NCBI RefSeq assembly: GCF_003967355.1
Contig: NZ_BIFH01000033.1
Location: 154,615 to 218,614, forward strand
Source of the DNA: Embleya hyalina
GTDB taxonomy: Bacteria > Actinomycetota > Actinomycetes > Streptomycetales > Streptomycetaceae
Reading direction: 5' to 3'
DNA length: 64,000 nucleotides
The position numbers and the translations under genes were made by a program. Below the pieces are notes generated by a model. The model made no database searches. It saw nothing but the letters and a program-made list of their open reading frames with translations, and was not told where the DNA came from. Positions 1-9,203 of this stretch are shown in pieces (the stretch's first letter is position 1; each line of letters starts with the position of its first letter).

Positions 1-59
1 CGCAGCCCTCGCACGAGCACCGAGCACAGGCACGAGCACGAGCGGAAGAGGTGAGGTAC

Positions 60-857
60 GTGGCACGCATTCGGTACGGCGCCCGGCCGGCGGAGGCGCT
101 GAAGAAGTCCTCCCGGGAACGATCCAGCCTTCCGGAGATCTGGTCCACGGGCGTGATGGCGATCTGGGAGACCGACCCCGAGGTGCTCGCGGCCGTACTG
201 CCGCCGCCGCTGGTCCCCGCCGACCGGCCACTGGTCCGGGCGAACATCTCCGGCTGCGACATCAACGGCCACCCGCTCGGCGCGGGCGCGATCGCGGTGC
301 GCTGCAAGCACGGCGACATCGAGGGCGACTACACGCTGACCATGCCGATGACCACCGAGCGGGCCGTGATCGGCGGCCGGGAGGTGTTCGGCGAGCCGAA
401 GAAGCTGGCCGACGTCAAGGTCGAGCGCGACGGCGACTCCGTCGTGGCCACCGTGAACCGGATGGGCGTCACCTACATCGAGGTCCGCGGCACGGTCGGC
501 GAGGAACTGCCGCTGCCCGAGCCCCGGCGGACGCTGAGCTTCTACTACAAGTTCCTGCCCGCCGTGGACGGCGACGGCTTCGACGCCGACCCGCTCCTGG
601 TACACGTCACCCGCAACGAACGCACCCGCAGCGCACACGCCGTGACCGGCGAGGTGATCCTGCGCGACTCGGACTTCGACCCCGTCGCCGACCTCCCGGT
701 CCGCAAGCTGATCTCGATCACGCTCAGCGAGCGCACCTCCGACCAGCAGGGCTTCGTCGCCGAACGGGTCAAGGCCGACCTGGTGCTGCCGTACATCCAC
801 CAGCGCTACGACGACGTGCAGCAGATCACCGACGACCCGCCGCCCGCCTCGAAGTAG
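60..857 (+). CDS. Acetoacetate decarboxylase family protein
   Basis: About 265 residues, the usual size for this family. The middle of the protein carries the GEPKKLA segment, which in acetoacetate decarboxylases holds the Schiff-base lysine, so the catalytic Lys appears present. Members decarboxylate beta-keto acids or do related Schiff-base chemistry; the substrate here is unknown. It is the first visible gene of a co-directional run with an SDR and two amidohydrolases, suggesting a step in degrading an organic acid. The start is taken at the GTG at 60 because GAGGTGA sits 5 nt before it; the GTG at 51 is in frame but has a poorly placed ribosome site. The operon may begin left of the window. 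Confidence 0.85.
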   Translation: MARIRYGARPAEALKKSSRERSSLPEIWSTGVMAIWETDPEVLAAVLPPPLVPADRPLVRANISGCDINGHPLGAGAIAVRCKHGDIEGDYTLTMPMTTERAVIGGREVFGEPKKLADVKVERDGDSVVATVNRMGVTYIEVRGTVGEELPLPEPRRTLSFYYKFLPAVDGDGFDADPLLVHVTRNERTRSAHAVTGEVILRDSDFDPVADLPVRKLISITLSERTSDQQGFVAERVKADLVLPYIHQRYDDVQQITDDPPPASK

Positions 858-905
858 CACCCCCGCAGGCACGGCAGCGACGACAACGACAAGGGAACGG
901 GACAC

Positions 906-1796
906 ATGCTGCAGGAATTCGACGGCAGAGTCGCCGTCGTCACCGGCGCCGCGAGCGGCATCGGGCTCGCGATGGCCGAACGGTTCGCCGCCGAGGGCAT
1001 GAAGGTCGTGCTCGGCGACATCGAGCGGGGCGCGCTGGACAAGGCCGTCGCGCGGATCACCGACGCGGGCGGGCGGGCGTTCGGACACGTGGTGGACGTG
1101 TCGGTGCGCGAATCCGTGTTCGCGCTGGCCGACGCCGCGTTCGAACACTTCGGCGCGGTGGACGTGTTGTGCAACAACGCGGGGATCGGGTCCGGCTCCG
1201 AGGGCAAGATGTGGGAGCACGACCCCAAGGACTGGGACTGGTGCTTCGCCGTCAACGTGTTCGGCGTCTTCAACGGCATCCAGGCGTTCGTTCCCAGGAT
1301 GCTCGCGCAGGACACCCCCGGGCACATCGTCAACACCTCCTCCGGCGACGGCGGCATCGCCCCGCTGCCGAACGCGTCGGTGTACGCGAGCACCAAGGCC
1401 GCGGTGGTCACCATGACCGAGGCGCTGTACGCGCAACTCGGCCAGGTGCGGGCCAAGTTGGGTGCGTCCGTGCTGTTCCCGGGACCGAAAATGTTGCGTA
1501 CCGGGCTGTGGGAGTCGTACCGCAACCGGCCCGAGCGCTTCGCCAAGTCGGTGCCGCGCAAGACGCCCTACAACACGCTCGACGCGTGGGAGAAGGCGAT
1601 GCGCGACGCGGGGCGGGAGATCGAGTTCACCCCGGTCGAGTCGGTCGCCGCCGACGTGCTCGACGGCATCCGGGAGAACCGGTTCTGGATCCTGCCCGCG
1701 AGCGAGCACAGCGACGCACAGATCACCGCACGGTCGCGCAGCATGCTCGACCGCAGCAACCCCTCGTACCTCGAGACCTTCGTCCTGGACAAGTGA
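906..1796 (+). CDS. SDR family NAD(P)-dependent oxidoreductase
   Basis: A 296-residue classical short-chain dehydrogenase. The N-terminus has the Rossmann glycine motif TGAASGIG (around residues 13-20), then NNAG near the end of strand 4 and the catalytic YASTK (YxxxK) about two thirds in. It probably oxidises or reduces a hydroxyl/keto group using NAD(P). The C-terminal third (about 90 residues after the active site) is longer than minimal SDRs and likely shapes the substrate pocket. It lies 48 nt after the decarboxylase-like gene and 6 nt before the first amidohydrolase, so the four genes probably form one transcript. The substrate cannot be told from sequence. Confidence 0.9.
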   Translation: MLQEFDGRVAVVTGAASGIGLAMAERFAAEGMKVVLGDIERGALDKAVARITDAGGRAFGHVVDVSVRESVFALADAAFEHFGAVDVLCNNAGIGSGSEGKMWEHDPKDWDWCFAVNVFGVFNGIQAFVPRMLAQDTPGHIVNTSSGDGGIAPLPNASVYASTKAAVVTMTEALYAQLGQVRAKLGASVLFPGPKMLRTGLWESYRNRPERFAKSVPRKTPYNTLDAWEKAMRDAGREIEFTPVESVAADVLDGIRENRFWILPASEHSDAQITARSRSMLDRSNPSYLETFVLDK

Positions 1797-1802
1797 GCGA
1801 CG

Positions 1803-3158
1803 ATGACTGAGCAGACGACGACCGAGCACATCGCGCGGAGCGACACCGCCGAACTCACCACCCCCTACACGATCATCTCGTCGGACACCCACGCCGGGCT
1901 GCCCACCGAGCTGTATCGCGACTACCTCGCCACGAAGCACCACGCGGCGTTCGATCGGTTCATGTCCGAGCGCGAGGCGCAGCTCAAGGCGATCACCGAT
2001 CTGGGCGTGCGCAACGAGGACTTCGCGGCGAACTGGTTCGAGACCAACGAGGAGGTGCTGCGCAGCGGTTGGGAAGTGGACCGGCGCGACCTGGAGTTGG
2101 ACAAGGACGGCGTGGTCGGCGAGGTGATCTTCCCGGACGCCGACGCGGTCGAGTCGCGCACGTGTGTGCCGTTCGGCGCGGGCCTGGGCCTGTCCGGTGA
2201 CCTCGATCCCGAACTGGGCCTGGCCGGCGCGCAGGCGCACAACCGCTGGCTGGCCGAACTGTGCAAGACCAGCCCGGAGCGGCGGCGCGGGGTCGCGCTG
2301 ATCCCGATCACGGCCGCGTTGGACGACGTGCTCAAGGAGATCCGCCGGATCAAGGCCGACGGCCTGGGCGCGGTGATGATTCCGGCGATGTGGATGAACC
2401 AGACGCCGTACCACGACCGCAGGTACGACCCGGTGTGGGCGCTGTGCGAGGAACTGGAGCTCCCGGTGGTCACCCACTCGGGTCCGGCCGACCGCGAGGC
2501 GTACGGGAACCACCTGGGCATCTACGTCACCGAGGTCACCTGGTGGCCGTCGCGGCCGCTGTGGTTCCTGCTGTGGTCCGGCGTGTTCGAGCGGTTCCCG
2601 AGGTTGCGGTTCGGGGTGACCGAGGCGGGCTGCTGGTGGGTGGGCAACCTGCTGTGGTTCACCGACCGGCTGCTGCTCGGCTCGCGCGGCGCGGCCAAGT
2701 TGGCCGGGTTCGAGGAGATCAAGCTGCTTCCGAGCGAGTACTTCGACCGCAACTGCTTCATCGGCGCCTCCAACACCAAGCGCCGCGAGATCGGCATGCG
2801 CTACGAGATCGGCATCGGCAACATCTGCTGGGGTAACGATTTCCCGCATCCGGAAGGCACCTGGCCGGAGACGCTGAACATCCTGCGCAAGACGTTCTCC
2901 GACGTGCCGATCGCCGAGACGCGCGTGATGCTCGGCGAGGCGGTCGCGGACGTGTACGGCTTCGACCTGGCCGCGCTGAAGCCGCACGCCGAGCGGGTCG
3001 GGGTCACCCCCGCGACGCTCGGCCAGGTGAACGCGGACGGTTCGGCGAAGGACCTGACGACCAAGTGGGCCGCCGCCGCCGAGATCGGCCGGCACTGGCT
3101 CACCGGACACGACACGGGCGCCGCGATCAACCCGAACGCGCCGGCCCAGGAGGTCTGA
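1803..3158 (+). CDS. Amidohydrolase family protein (amidohydrolase_2, first copy)
   Basis: A 451-residue TIM-barrel protein of the amidohydrolase_2 superfamily, which contains decarboxylases such as ACMSD and related hydrolases. The metal-site motifs are visible: ISSDTHAG near residue 25 (Asp-x-His instead of the usual His-x-His), VTHSG in the middle, and WGNDFPH near residue 345, whose Asp is a conserved metal ligand. It starts 6 nt after the SDR stop and is followed 6 nt downstream by a paralogue. The Asp-x-His form is, as I recall, common in an uncharacterised actinobacterial subgroup. The reaction is likely hydrolysis or non-oxidative decarboxylation, but the substrate is unknown. Confidence 0.85.
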   Translation: MTEQTTTEHIARSDTAELTTPYTIISSDTHAGLPTELYRDYLATKHHAAFDRFMSEREAQLKAITDLGVRNEDFAANWFETNEEVLRSGWEVDRRDLELDKDGVVGEVIFPDADAVESRTCVPFGAGLGLSGDLDPELGLAGAQAHNRWLAELCKTSPERRRGVALIPITAALDDVLKEIRRIKADGLGAVMIPAMWMNQTPYHDRRYDPVWALCEELELPVVTHSGPADREAYGNHLGIYVTEVTWWPSRPLWFLLWSGVFERFPRLRFGVTEAGCWWVGNLLWFTDRLLLGSRGAAKLAGFEEIKLLPSEYFDRNCFIGASNTKRREIGMRYEIGIGNICWGNDFPHPEGTWPETLNILRKTFSDVPIAETRVMLGEAVADVYGFDLAALKPHAERVGVTPATLGQVNADGSAKDLTTKWAAAAEIGRHWLTGHDTGAAINPNAPAQEV

Positions 3159-3164
3159 TCCCCG

Positions 3165-4451
3165 ATGACCGAGCGCACCACCCCGCCCGCCGTCCCGGGC
3201 GGCCCCCCGTTCACCCACCTGCCCGAGCGATACACGGTGATCTCGGCCGACTGCCACGGCGGCGGCGAGATCCACGGCTATCGCGACTACCTGCCCGCCC
3301 GCCTGCACGCCGAGTTCGACGCGTGGGTGACCGGCTACGAGATCCCGTACCCGGACCTGAAGGGCGATCTGGGACCGCGCAACTGGGACTCCGATCGACG
3401 GCTGCGCGACCTGGAGGCGGACGGGGTGGTCGCGGAGGTGATCTTCCCGAACACCGTGCCGCCGTTCTTCCCCAAGCCGTCGTTGACGGACCAGCCGCCC
3501 GCCGCGAACGCCGGCGACCTGGCGCTGCGTTGGGAGGGGCTGAAGGCGCACAACCGCTGGATGGTCGACTTCTGCGCGGCGGCTCCCGGACGCCGCGCGG
3601 GCATCGTCCAGGTCATGCTGCACGACATCCCGGCGGCGGTGGAGGAGATCCGCTGGGCCAAGGAGGCGGGGCTCACCGGCGGCGTGTTGCTGCCCGGTAC
3701 TCCGCCCGGCTCCGGCCTGGTGCCGATGTTCGACTACGCGCACTACGAGCCGCTGTGGCGGGTGTGCGAGGAGTTGGGCATGCCGCTCAACCACCACACC
3801 GGCTCGGCCGCGCCGCCGGCCGGGGACACCGACGTGGACAAGGTGGTGTTCCTGACCGAGGTGTCCTGGTGGGCGCACCGCGCGTTCACCCACCTGGTGG
3901 TCTCGGGCGCGATGGACCGCCACCCCGATCTCCAGTTCGTGTTCACCGAGCAGGGCACCGCCTGGATCCCGGAGGAGACCCGCCGGCTGGACTACTACTG
4001 GCACCGGATGAGCACCGCGGTCGGCTCCCAGGAGTACGAGTGGGGCAGCGAACTGGTCGGCCGGATGGCGCTCAAGCCCAGCGAGTACTGGGCCCGGCAG
4101 TGCCACGTCGGGGCCAGCTTCCAGCGTCCCGCCGAGGCCAGGCTGCGCTATCAGGTGGGCGTGGACCGGGTCATGTGGGGCAGCGACTACCCGCACAAGG
4201 AGGCCAGCCACCCGTTCAGTCGCGAGGCGCTCCAGCTCACCTACAACGGCATCGACCCGGTCGAGGTCGCGGCCATGGTCGGCGGCAACGCGGCGAAGCT
4301 GTACGGCTTCGACCTCGACGCGCTGGCCCCGATCGCGGCCCGGGTGGGCCCCAGGGTCGAGCAGGTCTGGGCACCGCTCGCGCCGGAGGACATCCCGGTC
4401 GGCGCGGACAAGTGCCCGGCGTTCGTCGGCGTGACCGGCGTCAAGCCGTAG
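3165..4451 (+). CDS. Amidohydrolase family protein (amidohydrolase_2, second copy)
   Basis: A 428-residue paralogue of the preceding gene, with the same ordered motifs: ISADCHGG near residue 27, HHTG in the middle and WGSDYPH around residue 340. Both copies share the segments 'GVV(G/A)EVIFP' and 'AHNRW'. Two tandem copies suggest either successive steps on one pathway or a two-subunit enzyme. It is the last gene of the operon; a strong inverted repeat lies about 130 nt downstream. Substrate unknown. Confidence 0.85.
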   Translation: MTERTTPPAVPGGPPFTHLPERYTVISADCHGGGEIHGYRDYLPARLHAEFDAWVTGYEIPYPDLKGDLGPRNWDSDRRLRDLEADGVVAEVIFPNTVPPFFPKPSLTDQPPAANAGDLALRWEGLKAHNRWMVDFCAAAPGRRAGIVQVMLHDIPAAVEEIRWAKEAGLTGGVLLPGTPPGSGLVPMFDYAHYEPLWRVCEELGMPLNHHTGSAAPPAGDTDVDKVVFLTEVSWWAHRAFTHLVVSGAMDRHPDLQFVFTEQGTAWIPEETRRLDYYWHRMSTAVGSQEYEWGSELVGRMALKPSEYWARQCHVGASFQRPAEARLRYQVGVDRVMWGSDYPHKEASHPFSREALQLTYNGIDPVEVAAMVGGNAAKLYGFDLDALAPIAARVGPRVEQVWAPLAPEDIPVGADKCPAFVGVTGVKP

Positions 4452-4583
4452 CGGGGCCGGCGAGCGAGCCGTAGCCGGGCCACGACCGCACCGTGGGCGG
4501 GCCGGCACCGCGCCCGCCGGCGAGGCGCGGCCGGGCCCCTGCCGTGCCGGTGGTCGAGCGCGACCGCCTGCGCGGATCCCGTC

Positions 4584-4621
4584 GTCGGCGGGGTCGGAAC
4601 CCCCGTTCCGGCCCCGCCGAC
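4584..4621 (+). terminator. Strong hairpin terminator after the amidohydrolase operon
   Basis: An inverted repeat with 17-nt arms (4584-4600 and 4605-4621), one mismatch and a CCCC loop. There is no T-tract, as is common for GC-rich actinomycete terminators. It lies between the end of the catabolic operon and the next gene, about 100 nt before the methyltransferase start. Confidence 0.7.
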
Positions 4622-4721
4622 ACCGGCGCCGCGAGCGGTGTGACGCCTTGCACAGGGCTTCGCGCCGGCCGGCGGGCGATTTTTCCGGTGAATCGTGTCG
4701 GCACGGCCTAGAGTCCGAGCC

Positions 4722-5525
4722 ATGACTCGACCGGACTGGGCTCCAGAGCACATCGACATCACGCGCGCCAGCGTCGCCCGCGTCTACGACTACGCGCTCG
4801 GCGGCGCGCACAACTTCGCGGTCGACCGCGAGGCCGCGGAACTGGTCACCCAGGCCATGCCCGAGTTGCGCGACGTGCTGCGCGGGAACCGGGTCTTCCT
4901 CACCCGTGCCGTCCACCACCTGTTGGACCTGGGCATCCGGCAGTTCCTCGATCTGGGCTCGGGCATCCCGACCGTGGGCAACGTGCACGAGATCGCGCAC
5001 AAGGCCGACCCGGACGCGCGGGTGGTGTACGTGGACAACGACCCGGTCGCCGTCGCGCACAGCCAACTGCTGCTCGCGGACAACCCGAACGCGACCATGG
5101 TGGGCGCCGACCTGACCGATCCGGCCAAGGTGATCGACTCGCCCGAGGTGCGCAAGCTGATCGACTTCTCCCAGCCGGTCGGCGTGCTGATCGTGTCGGT
5201 GCTGCACTTCCTGCCGGACGAGGCGGACCCCGTCGGCGTGGTGCGCCAGTACATGGACGCCACCGTCCCCGGCAGCCACCTGGCCCTGTCGCACGCGCAC
5301 CGCAGCGAGGAGCGCCCGGCCGGGATGGATCGCGCGCTCAGCGAGTACTCGTCCAACGTGCAGCAGATGCACGCCCGTTCGCACGACGGGATCCTGGCCG
5401 TCTTCGGCGACCTGGAACTGCTGCCCGCCCGCCTGGTCCCGGTCGACGTGTGGGGCCCCGAGGGCCGGCTCGGCGACCCGGTGGTGAAGCTGCCTCAGCT
5501 GGCGGGCGTCGCGGTCAAGGCCTGA
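4722..5525 (+). CDS. SAM-dependent methyltransferase (PF04672 type)
   Basis: About 267 residues, matching the actinobacterial 'S-adenosyl methyltransferase' family (DUF574/Methyltransf_19). The N-terminus RVYDYALGGAHNFAVD is the family hallmark. The SAM-binding glycine motif LDLGSGIPT follows, then VYVDNDPVAVAH with the acidic residue expected to bind the SAM ribose. The methyl acceptor is unknown; these genes are abundant and mostly uncharacterised in Streptomyces. The ATG at 4722 is chosen over the GTG at 4695 because TAGAGT (4709-4714) sits 7 nt upstream, the layout of a leaderless transcript. The last 31 nt overlap the 3' end of the opposing SnoaL-like gene. Confidence 0.85.
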   Translation: MTRPDWAPEHIDITRASVARVYDYALGGAHNFAVDREAAELVTQAMPELRDVLRGNRVFLTRAVHHLLDLGIRQFLDLGSGIPTVGNVHEIAHKADPDARVVYVDNDPVAVAHSQLLLADNPNATMVGADLTDPAKVIDSPEVRKLIDFSQPVGVLIVSVLHFLPDEADPVGVVRQYMDATVPGSHLALSHAHRSEERPAGMDRALSEYSSNVQQMHARSHDGILAVFGDLELLPARLVPVDVWGPEGRLGDPVVKLPQLAGVAVKA

Positions 5526-5932
5526 GCGGCCGGCACCGGGTTGTAGAACTCGCGTTGGCCGACCACCAGACCGTCCCGGAAGGTCAACACCGCGATGTAG
5601 GTGTTGGCGTAGGGCCGGTCCGTGGTCCGGGCCCGACCCGTCCCGGTGAACTCGACGATCACGGTGTCCGGGTCCACGCACTCGTGGACCCGGGTCACCG
5701 TCAGGTTCAGCTCGAAGACGCCGAGCGCGATCGCGAGGTAGGTCTCCACCGCGGCCCGGCCCTCGATCCGCACCGGCGGCGCGGCGTAGGGGAATTCGAG
5801 CACGACGTCGGGGTGGTAGCAGGCCACCTGGGCGGCGCGGTCGCCCGCGCCGACGGCGGCGAGCAGCCGTTCGGCGACGCGGGTGTGGCGCGCGCGACGT
5901 GCCTCGGCCGGTTCGGTCGAATCCGTGGTCAT
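5495..5932 (-). CDS. SnoaL-like / nuclear transport factor 2 family protein
   Basis: A 145-residue single-domain protein with the cone-shaped NTF2-like fold pattern: an N-terminal helix (VAERLLAAVGAGD), then AACYHPDVVLEFPYA-type strands, and a C-terminal strand FRDGLVVGQREFYNP typical of SnoaL-like proteins. Such proteins act as small-molecule isomerases, cyclases or hydrolases, or only bind ligands; no specific activity is indicated. It is the last gene of a minus-strand run after the MHS transporter (54 nt gap) and runs tail-to-tail into the methyltransferase with a 31-nt overlap. Confidence 0.8.
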   Translation of the reverse strand: MTTDSTEPAEARRARHTRVAERLLAAVGAGDRAAQVACYHPDVVLEFPYAAPPVRIEGRAAVETYLAIALGVFELNLTVTRVHECVDPDTVIVEFTGTGRARTTDRPYANTYIAVLTFRDGLVVGQREFYNPVPAAQALTATPAS

Positions 5933-5985
5933 GGCCGCACCCTGGCGCAGATCGGCCCGCGATGGAAGATCGCCCGCACGTGGAA

Positions 5986-7281
5986 TCAGGCCGCGGCGGG
6001 TTCACCGTCCGTGACGGGCACCGCGTACGTCTCGGGCAGCAGGAGCAGGCACGTCGCGCTGACCGTCGCCGCGCCCGCCAGATAGGCCGCGACGCCCCAC
6101 GGTGTGCCGTCGCCGCGGGCCAGTTCGGTGGCCACCATCGGGGTCAGCGCACCGCCGAGCACCCCGCCCAGGTTGTACGCGGTGGACGCGCCGGTACAGC
6201 GCACCCGCGGCTCGAACATCTCGGACAGGTAGGCCCCGACCACCGAGAACATCGCCATGAACGCGACCAGCGTGCCCAGACAGCCCAGGGTCATCCACAT
6301 CGGCTCGCCGGTGGCCAGCAGGCCGAGCATCGGGAACGCCCACAGGCCCATCCCCGCACAGCCCACCAGGCACATCGGTTTGCGCCCGTACCGATCGCCC
6401 ACCACGGCGAACAGCGGGGTGACCAGGGCCATCCCGGTCACCGCGATCATGATGCAGGCCAGCATCGTGGTGCGCCCGACCGTGGGCCGGTCGTCGGCGT
6501 ACTGCAGGGACCAGGTGGTGGTCAGGTAGAAGCCCACGTAGCCGCAGGCCAGCGCGCCCGCGGTGAGCAGGACCAGGCGCCAGTGCCCGCGCAGGAGTTC
6601 GGCGACCGGACTCGGCGAGGTCTCGTTGTCGGCCACGAGCGCGCGAAACGCGGGCGTCTCCTCGACCGAGGCCCGCAGCATAAGCCCGCCGGCCGCGAGC
6701 ACCCCGGCGAACAGGAACGGGACCCGCCACCCCCACGCGTGGAACTGCGCGTCGGTCAGCGACCCGGACAGGATCAACATCAGCCCGTTGGCGAGCAGGA
6801 ATCCGAGCGAGGGGCCGGCCTGGGGGATCCCGGCCCACAGCGCCCGCCGCCCCGGCGGCGCGTGCTCGGCGGCCAGCAACACCGCGCCGCCCCACTCGCC
6901 GCCGACGCCGAAGCCCTGGCAGAACCGCAACACCACCAGCAGGATCGGCGCGGCCACGCCGATCCGGTCGTAGGTCGGCAGGAGCCCGACCAACACGGTG
7001 GCCACACCGGTCAGGACGAGCGACACCACCAGGACCGGCCGCCGCCCGCGCCGATCGCCCAGGCGCCCGAACACCACCGCACCGAGCGGGCGCGAGACGA
7101 ATCCGACCGCGTAGGTCGCGAACGCCGCGAGGGTGCCGGCGATCGGCGAGAAGCCGGGAAAGAACAGCGGCCCGAGCACCAGGGCGGCGGCGGTGCCGTA
7201 GACGAAGAAGTCGTAGAACTCGATCGCGGTACCGGCGAAGGACGCCGCCGCGATCCGGACCATGGAGACATTTCGAGTCAC
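5986..7281 (-). CDS. MFS transporter, metabolite:H+ symporter (MHS) type
   Basis: A 431-residue, 12-helix major facilitator protein. The N-terminus (AAASFAGTAIEFYDFFVYG) is the signature of the MHS subfamily that includes ProP, KgtP and shikimate/citrate carriers. The loop 2-3 motif GRLGDRRGRRP and the second-half copy GDRYGRKP are both present. It probably imports an organic acid or osmolyte by proton symport at the cytoplasmic membrane. The GTG at 7281 follows a GGGCGGG stretch; the ATG at 7263 (MVRIAAAS) is an equally possible start. Upstream on the same strand is the ATP-grasp gene (176 nt gap), downstream the SnoaL-like gene. Substrate not determined. Confidence 0.88.
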   Translation of the reverse strand: MTRNVSMVRIAAASFAGTAIEFYDFFVYGTAAALVLGPLFFPGFSPIAGTLAAFATYAVGFVSRPLGAVVFGRLGDRRGRRPVLVVSLVLTGVATVLVGLLPTYDRIGVAAPILLVVLRFCQGFGVGGEWGGAVLLAAEHAPPGRRALWAGIPQAGPSLGFLLANGLMLILSGSLTDAQFHAWGWRVPFLFAGVLAAGGLMLRASVEETPAFRALVADNETSPSPVAELLRGHWRLVLLTAGALACGYVGFYLTTTWSLQYADDRPTVGRTTMLACIMIAVTGMALVTPLFAVVGDRYGRKPMCLVGCAGMGLWAFPMLGLLATGEPMWMTLGCLGTLVAFMAMFSVVGAYLSEMFEPRVRCTGASTAYNLGGVLGGALTPMVATELARGDGTPWGVAAYLAGAATVSATCLLLLPETYAVPVTDGEPAAA

Positions 7282-7457
7282 ACCCCGCCCAACGACCGGG
7301 TGGGATCATGGTCACCCGGGCGGCCGTCACCCGTCCGGCCGCGGCCTGCCGAGCCTTTCTCGACGACCCTCGCGGGATTCGTCCGTACCCGCTCCGGCGT
7401 CGGTCCGGTGATCCGCGTCGGTGTCGGGTGGAGGTTCGGGGTTGGCCCGCGGGTCCG

Positions 7458-8687
7458 CTACCGGGGGTGGGGGGCGGTTGGTCGTGGGGGTGGGCCGGCG
7501 AGGATGCGGCGCCAGGTCGAGGGGGACAGGGTGTCTTGGGAGTCCTGGTGGGTGATGCGGGCGAGGGTGTGTCCGGGGGCCGTGAGGGCGGTGGTGGCGG
7601 ACCACAGGGCGCCGGGGATTCGGCGGGGTTCGTGGCGCAGGCTCAGGGACTCCTCCGCGGTGTCGCGGTAGGGCCGCAGGCGTAGTGCGATGCGGAGCAT
7701 TTCCCGGGCGGCGTGGCGGCGGCCGGCTCGGGCGGCGGTCCACACGCCCGCGTGGGCCTGGCGGGTGCGGACGTCGGGGCGGCCCCACGGCATCGAGGGC
7801 GGCGTCTCGCCCCGGGAGACCGCGATCAGCGCGGCGACCAGGTCGGTGCCGCTCGCGGCGGCGTTGCCCGGCTCGGTCAGACAGGGGCGCACGTTCAGCC
7901 AGGCCGGCCCCGACGCGGTGCGCACGGCGTCCAGGGACAGGGCGCCGTGCCAGCCGAGGTGGCCGCCGAGCATTGCCACCTGTTCGCGGATGTCGGGCGC
8001 GACCACGCTGCGCCGCACCGCCGGACCGTGCAGATGCTCGTACGCGTGCACCGCGACCAGTCGGCCGTGCTCGAACACCGCCTGGGCGGACAGGACCGGA
8101 CCCGCCGCGGGCTCCTGCACCAACACCCCGGCGCCGTCCACGAACGCGCCGTCGCGCTCCAACTCGTCGGCCAGGCGCAGCAGTTGTTCGCGCCGCTCGA
8201 CCCGATGCGAGCCGAGCAGGGTCTTGATCCAGAGCGGCGGGTCGGCGACCTGGCGCAGTTCCTCGGCGGTGTGCACCACCACCGTCCCGGCCGGCTGCGG
8301 CATGCCGATCTCGGTCAGCGTGCTCGCCGCCGAGGCGCGGTCCGCGACGCGACGCAGCGCGGCGAACGACGGTACGGCCAAGGCCACTCCGTGCGCGGTG
8401 ATCCGCTCCGGGGCCCGGGCCAGCACCGCGACGTGTTCGTCGGTGGGCAGCAGCACGTCGTACGGCTCGGCGCCGAGCACCGCCTCCGCCCGGGCCAGCC
8501 AGGCCCACGGATCCGTGCCGAAGGCGGGCACCTCGTACACCCTCGCGACCGACGGGGGGCGACCCGGGATCGGCCGACCGGGCGGCGCCAACACCGCCGG
8601 CTCGTGCCCGGATCGCCCGATCGCCACCGCGATCTGACGTGACGTCACCCCGAAGCCGTCCCCTAGCAGCACGCGCACGGGGGTCAT
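7458..8687 (-). CDS. ATP-grasp domain protein
   Basis: About 409 residues. The N-terminal segment RVLLGDGFGVTSRQIAVAIG looks like the preATP-grasp Rossmann-like domain. ATP-grasp features follow: WIKTLLGSHRV (phosphate-binding lysine region), VLVQEPAAGPVLSAQ (central Glu region) and WLNVRPCLTEPGN, which matches the metal-binding end of the fold (xNxRP). These enzymes ligate an acid to an amine via an acylphosphate. The start is set at the ATG at 8687 (MTPVRVLLG), since the extension upstream is compositionally random and would overlap the divergent gene's promoter. The C-terminal 60 residues are Arg/Pro-rich. It could be a peptide or amino-acid ligase; no partner gene identifies the substrate. 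Confidence 0.75.
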   Translation of the reverse strand: MTPVRVLLGDGFGVTSRQIAVAIGRSGHEPAVLAPPGRPIPGRPPSVARVYEVPAFGTDPWAWLARAEAVLGAEPYDVLLPTDEHVAVLARAPERITAHGVALAVPSFAALRRVADRASAASTLTEIGMPQPAGTVVVHTAEELRQVADPPLWIKTLLGSHRVERREQLLRLADELERDGAFVDGAGVLVQEPAAGPVLSAQAVFEHGRLVAVHAYEHLHGPAVRRSVVAPDIREQVAMLGGHLGWHGALSLDAVRTASGPAWLNVRPCLTEPGNAAASGTDLVAALIAVSRGETPPSMPWGRPDVRTRQAHAGVWTAARAGRRHAAREMLRIALRLRPYRDTAEESLSLRHEPRRIPGALWSATTALTAPGHTLARITHQDSQDTLSPSTWRRILAGPPPRPTAPHPR

Positions 8688-8775
8688 CCTGGCACACCCG
8701 TCCGCCGTCGGAGCGGGCGGAATTCGTCGGCTCGGGCCCGCGTGCGGGGGTCTCGGGCGGAATAGGATGATGTGC

Positions 8776-9102
8776 ATGTATCGCCGGGGTCGGATCACCG
8801 CGTCGACGTCGCCGATCGCGACGCTGCTCGTGCTGATCGGCCCGGGGCTGTTCGTGGACGGGGCGTTGCCCGCCCTGGTCGCCGTCGCGGTGACCGTCGT
8901 CCTCGCCCTGGCCGGCGCCGCCGCGGCGTGGGCGCCCTCCGCCGAGTGGGCGCGGGCGCGCGGCGCGGCGCTGCGCAGACGGGCCGACCGGTTGGCGTTC
9001 CTGCCCTCGCGCGATCCCGACGCGCCGGGTCGAGCACGGCCCCGAGCGCCGGGAACGGGCCCGGCGGCCCACCGCCGACCCGACCGCCTCGGCATCGCGT
9101 AG
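8776..9102 (+). CDS. DUF6412-like small membrane protein
   Basis: About 108 residues with two hydrophobic stretches (PIATLLVLIGPGLFVDGALP and ALVAVAVTVVLALAGAAAAW), followed by an Arg/Pro-rich cytoplasmic tail. From memory it matches the DUF6412 family, which in streptomycetes sits directly before a YidC/Oxa1-like gene, as here. Function unknown; the pairing suggests a role with the insertase. The ATG at 8776 is favoured: TAGGAT (8763-8768) lies 7 nt before it, as in a leaderless promoter. ATGs at 8767 and 8770 are also in frame. Confidence 0.65.
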   Translation: MYRRGRITASTSPIATLLVLIGPGLFVDGALPALVAVAVTVVLALAGAAAAWAPSAEWARARGAALRRRADRLAFLPSRDPDAPGRARPRAPGTGPAAHRRPDRLGIA

Positions 9103-9203
9103 CGCCCCGCACCCGCGTTCGCTCTCGCTCCCGATCCCGGTCCGGTGACTTCGGCACGGCCGCCCGACGCATCCCGATTCCCGCGTCACGGAAGGCCCTT
9201 CCC

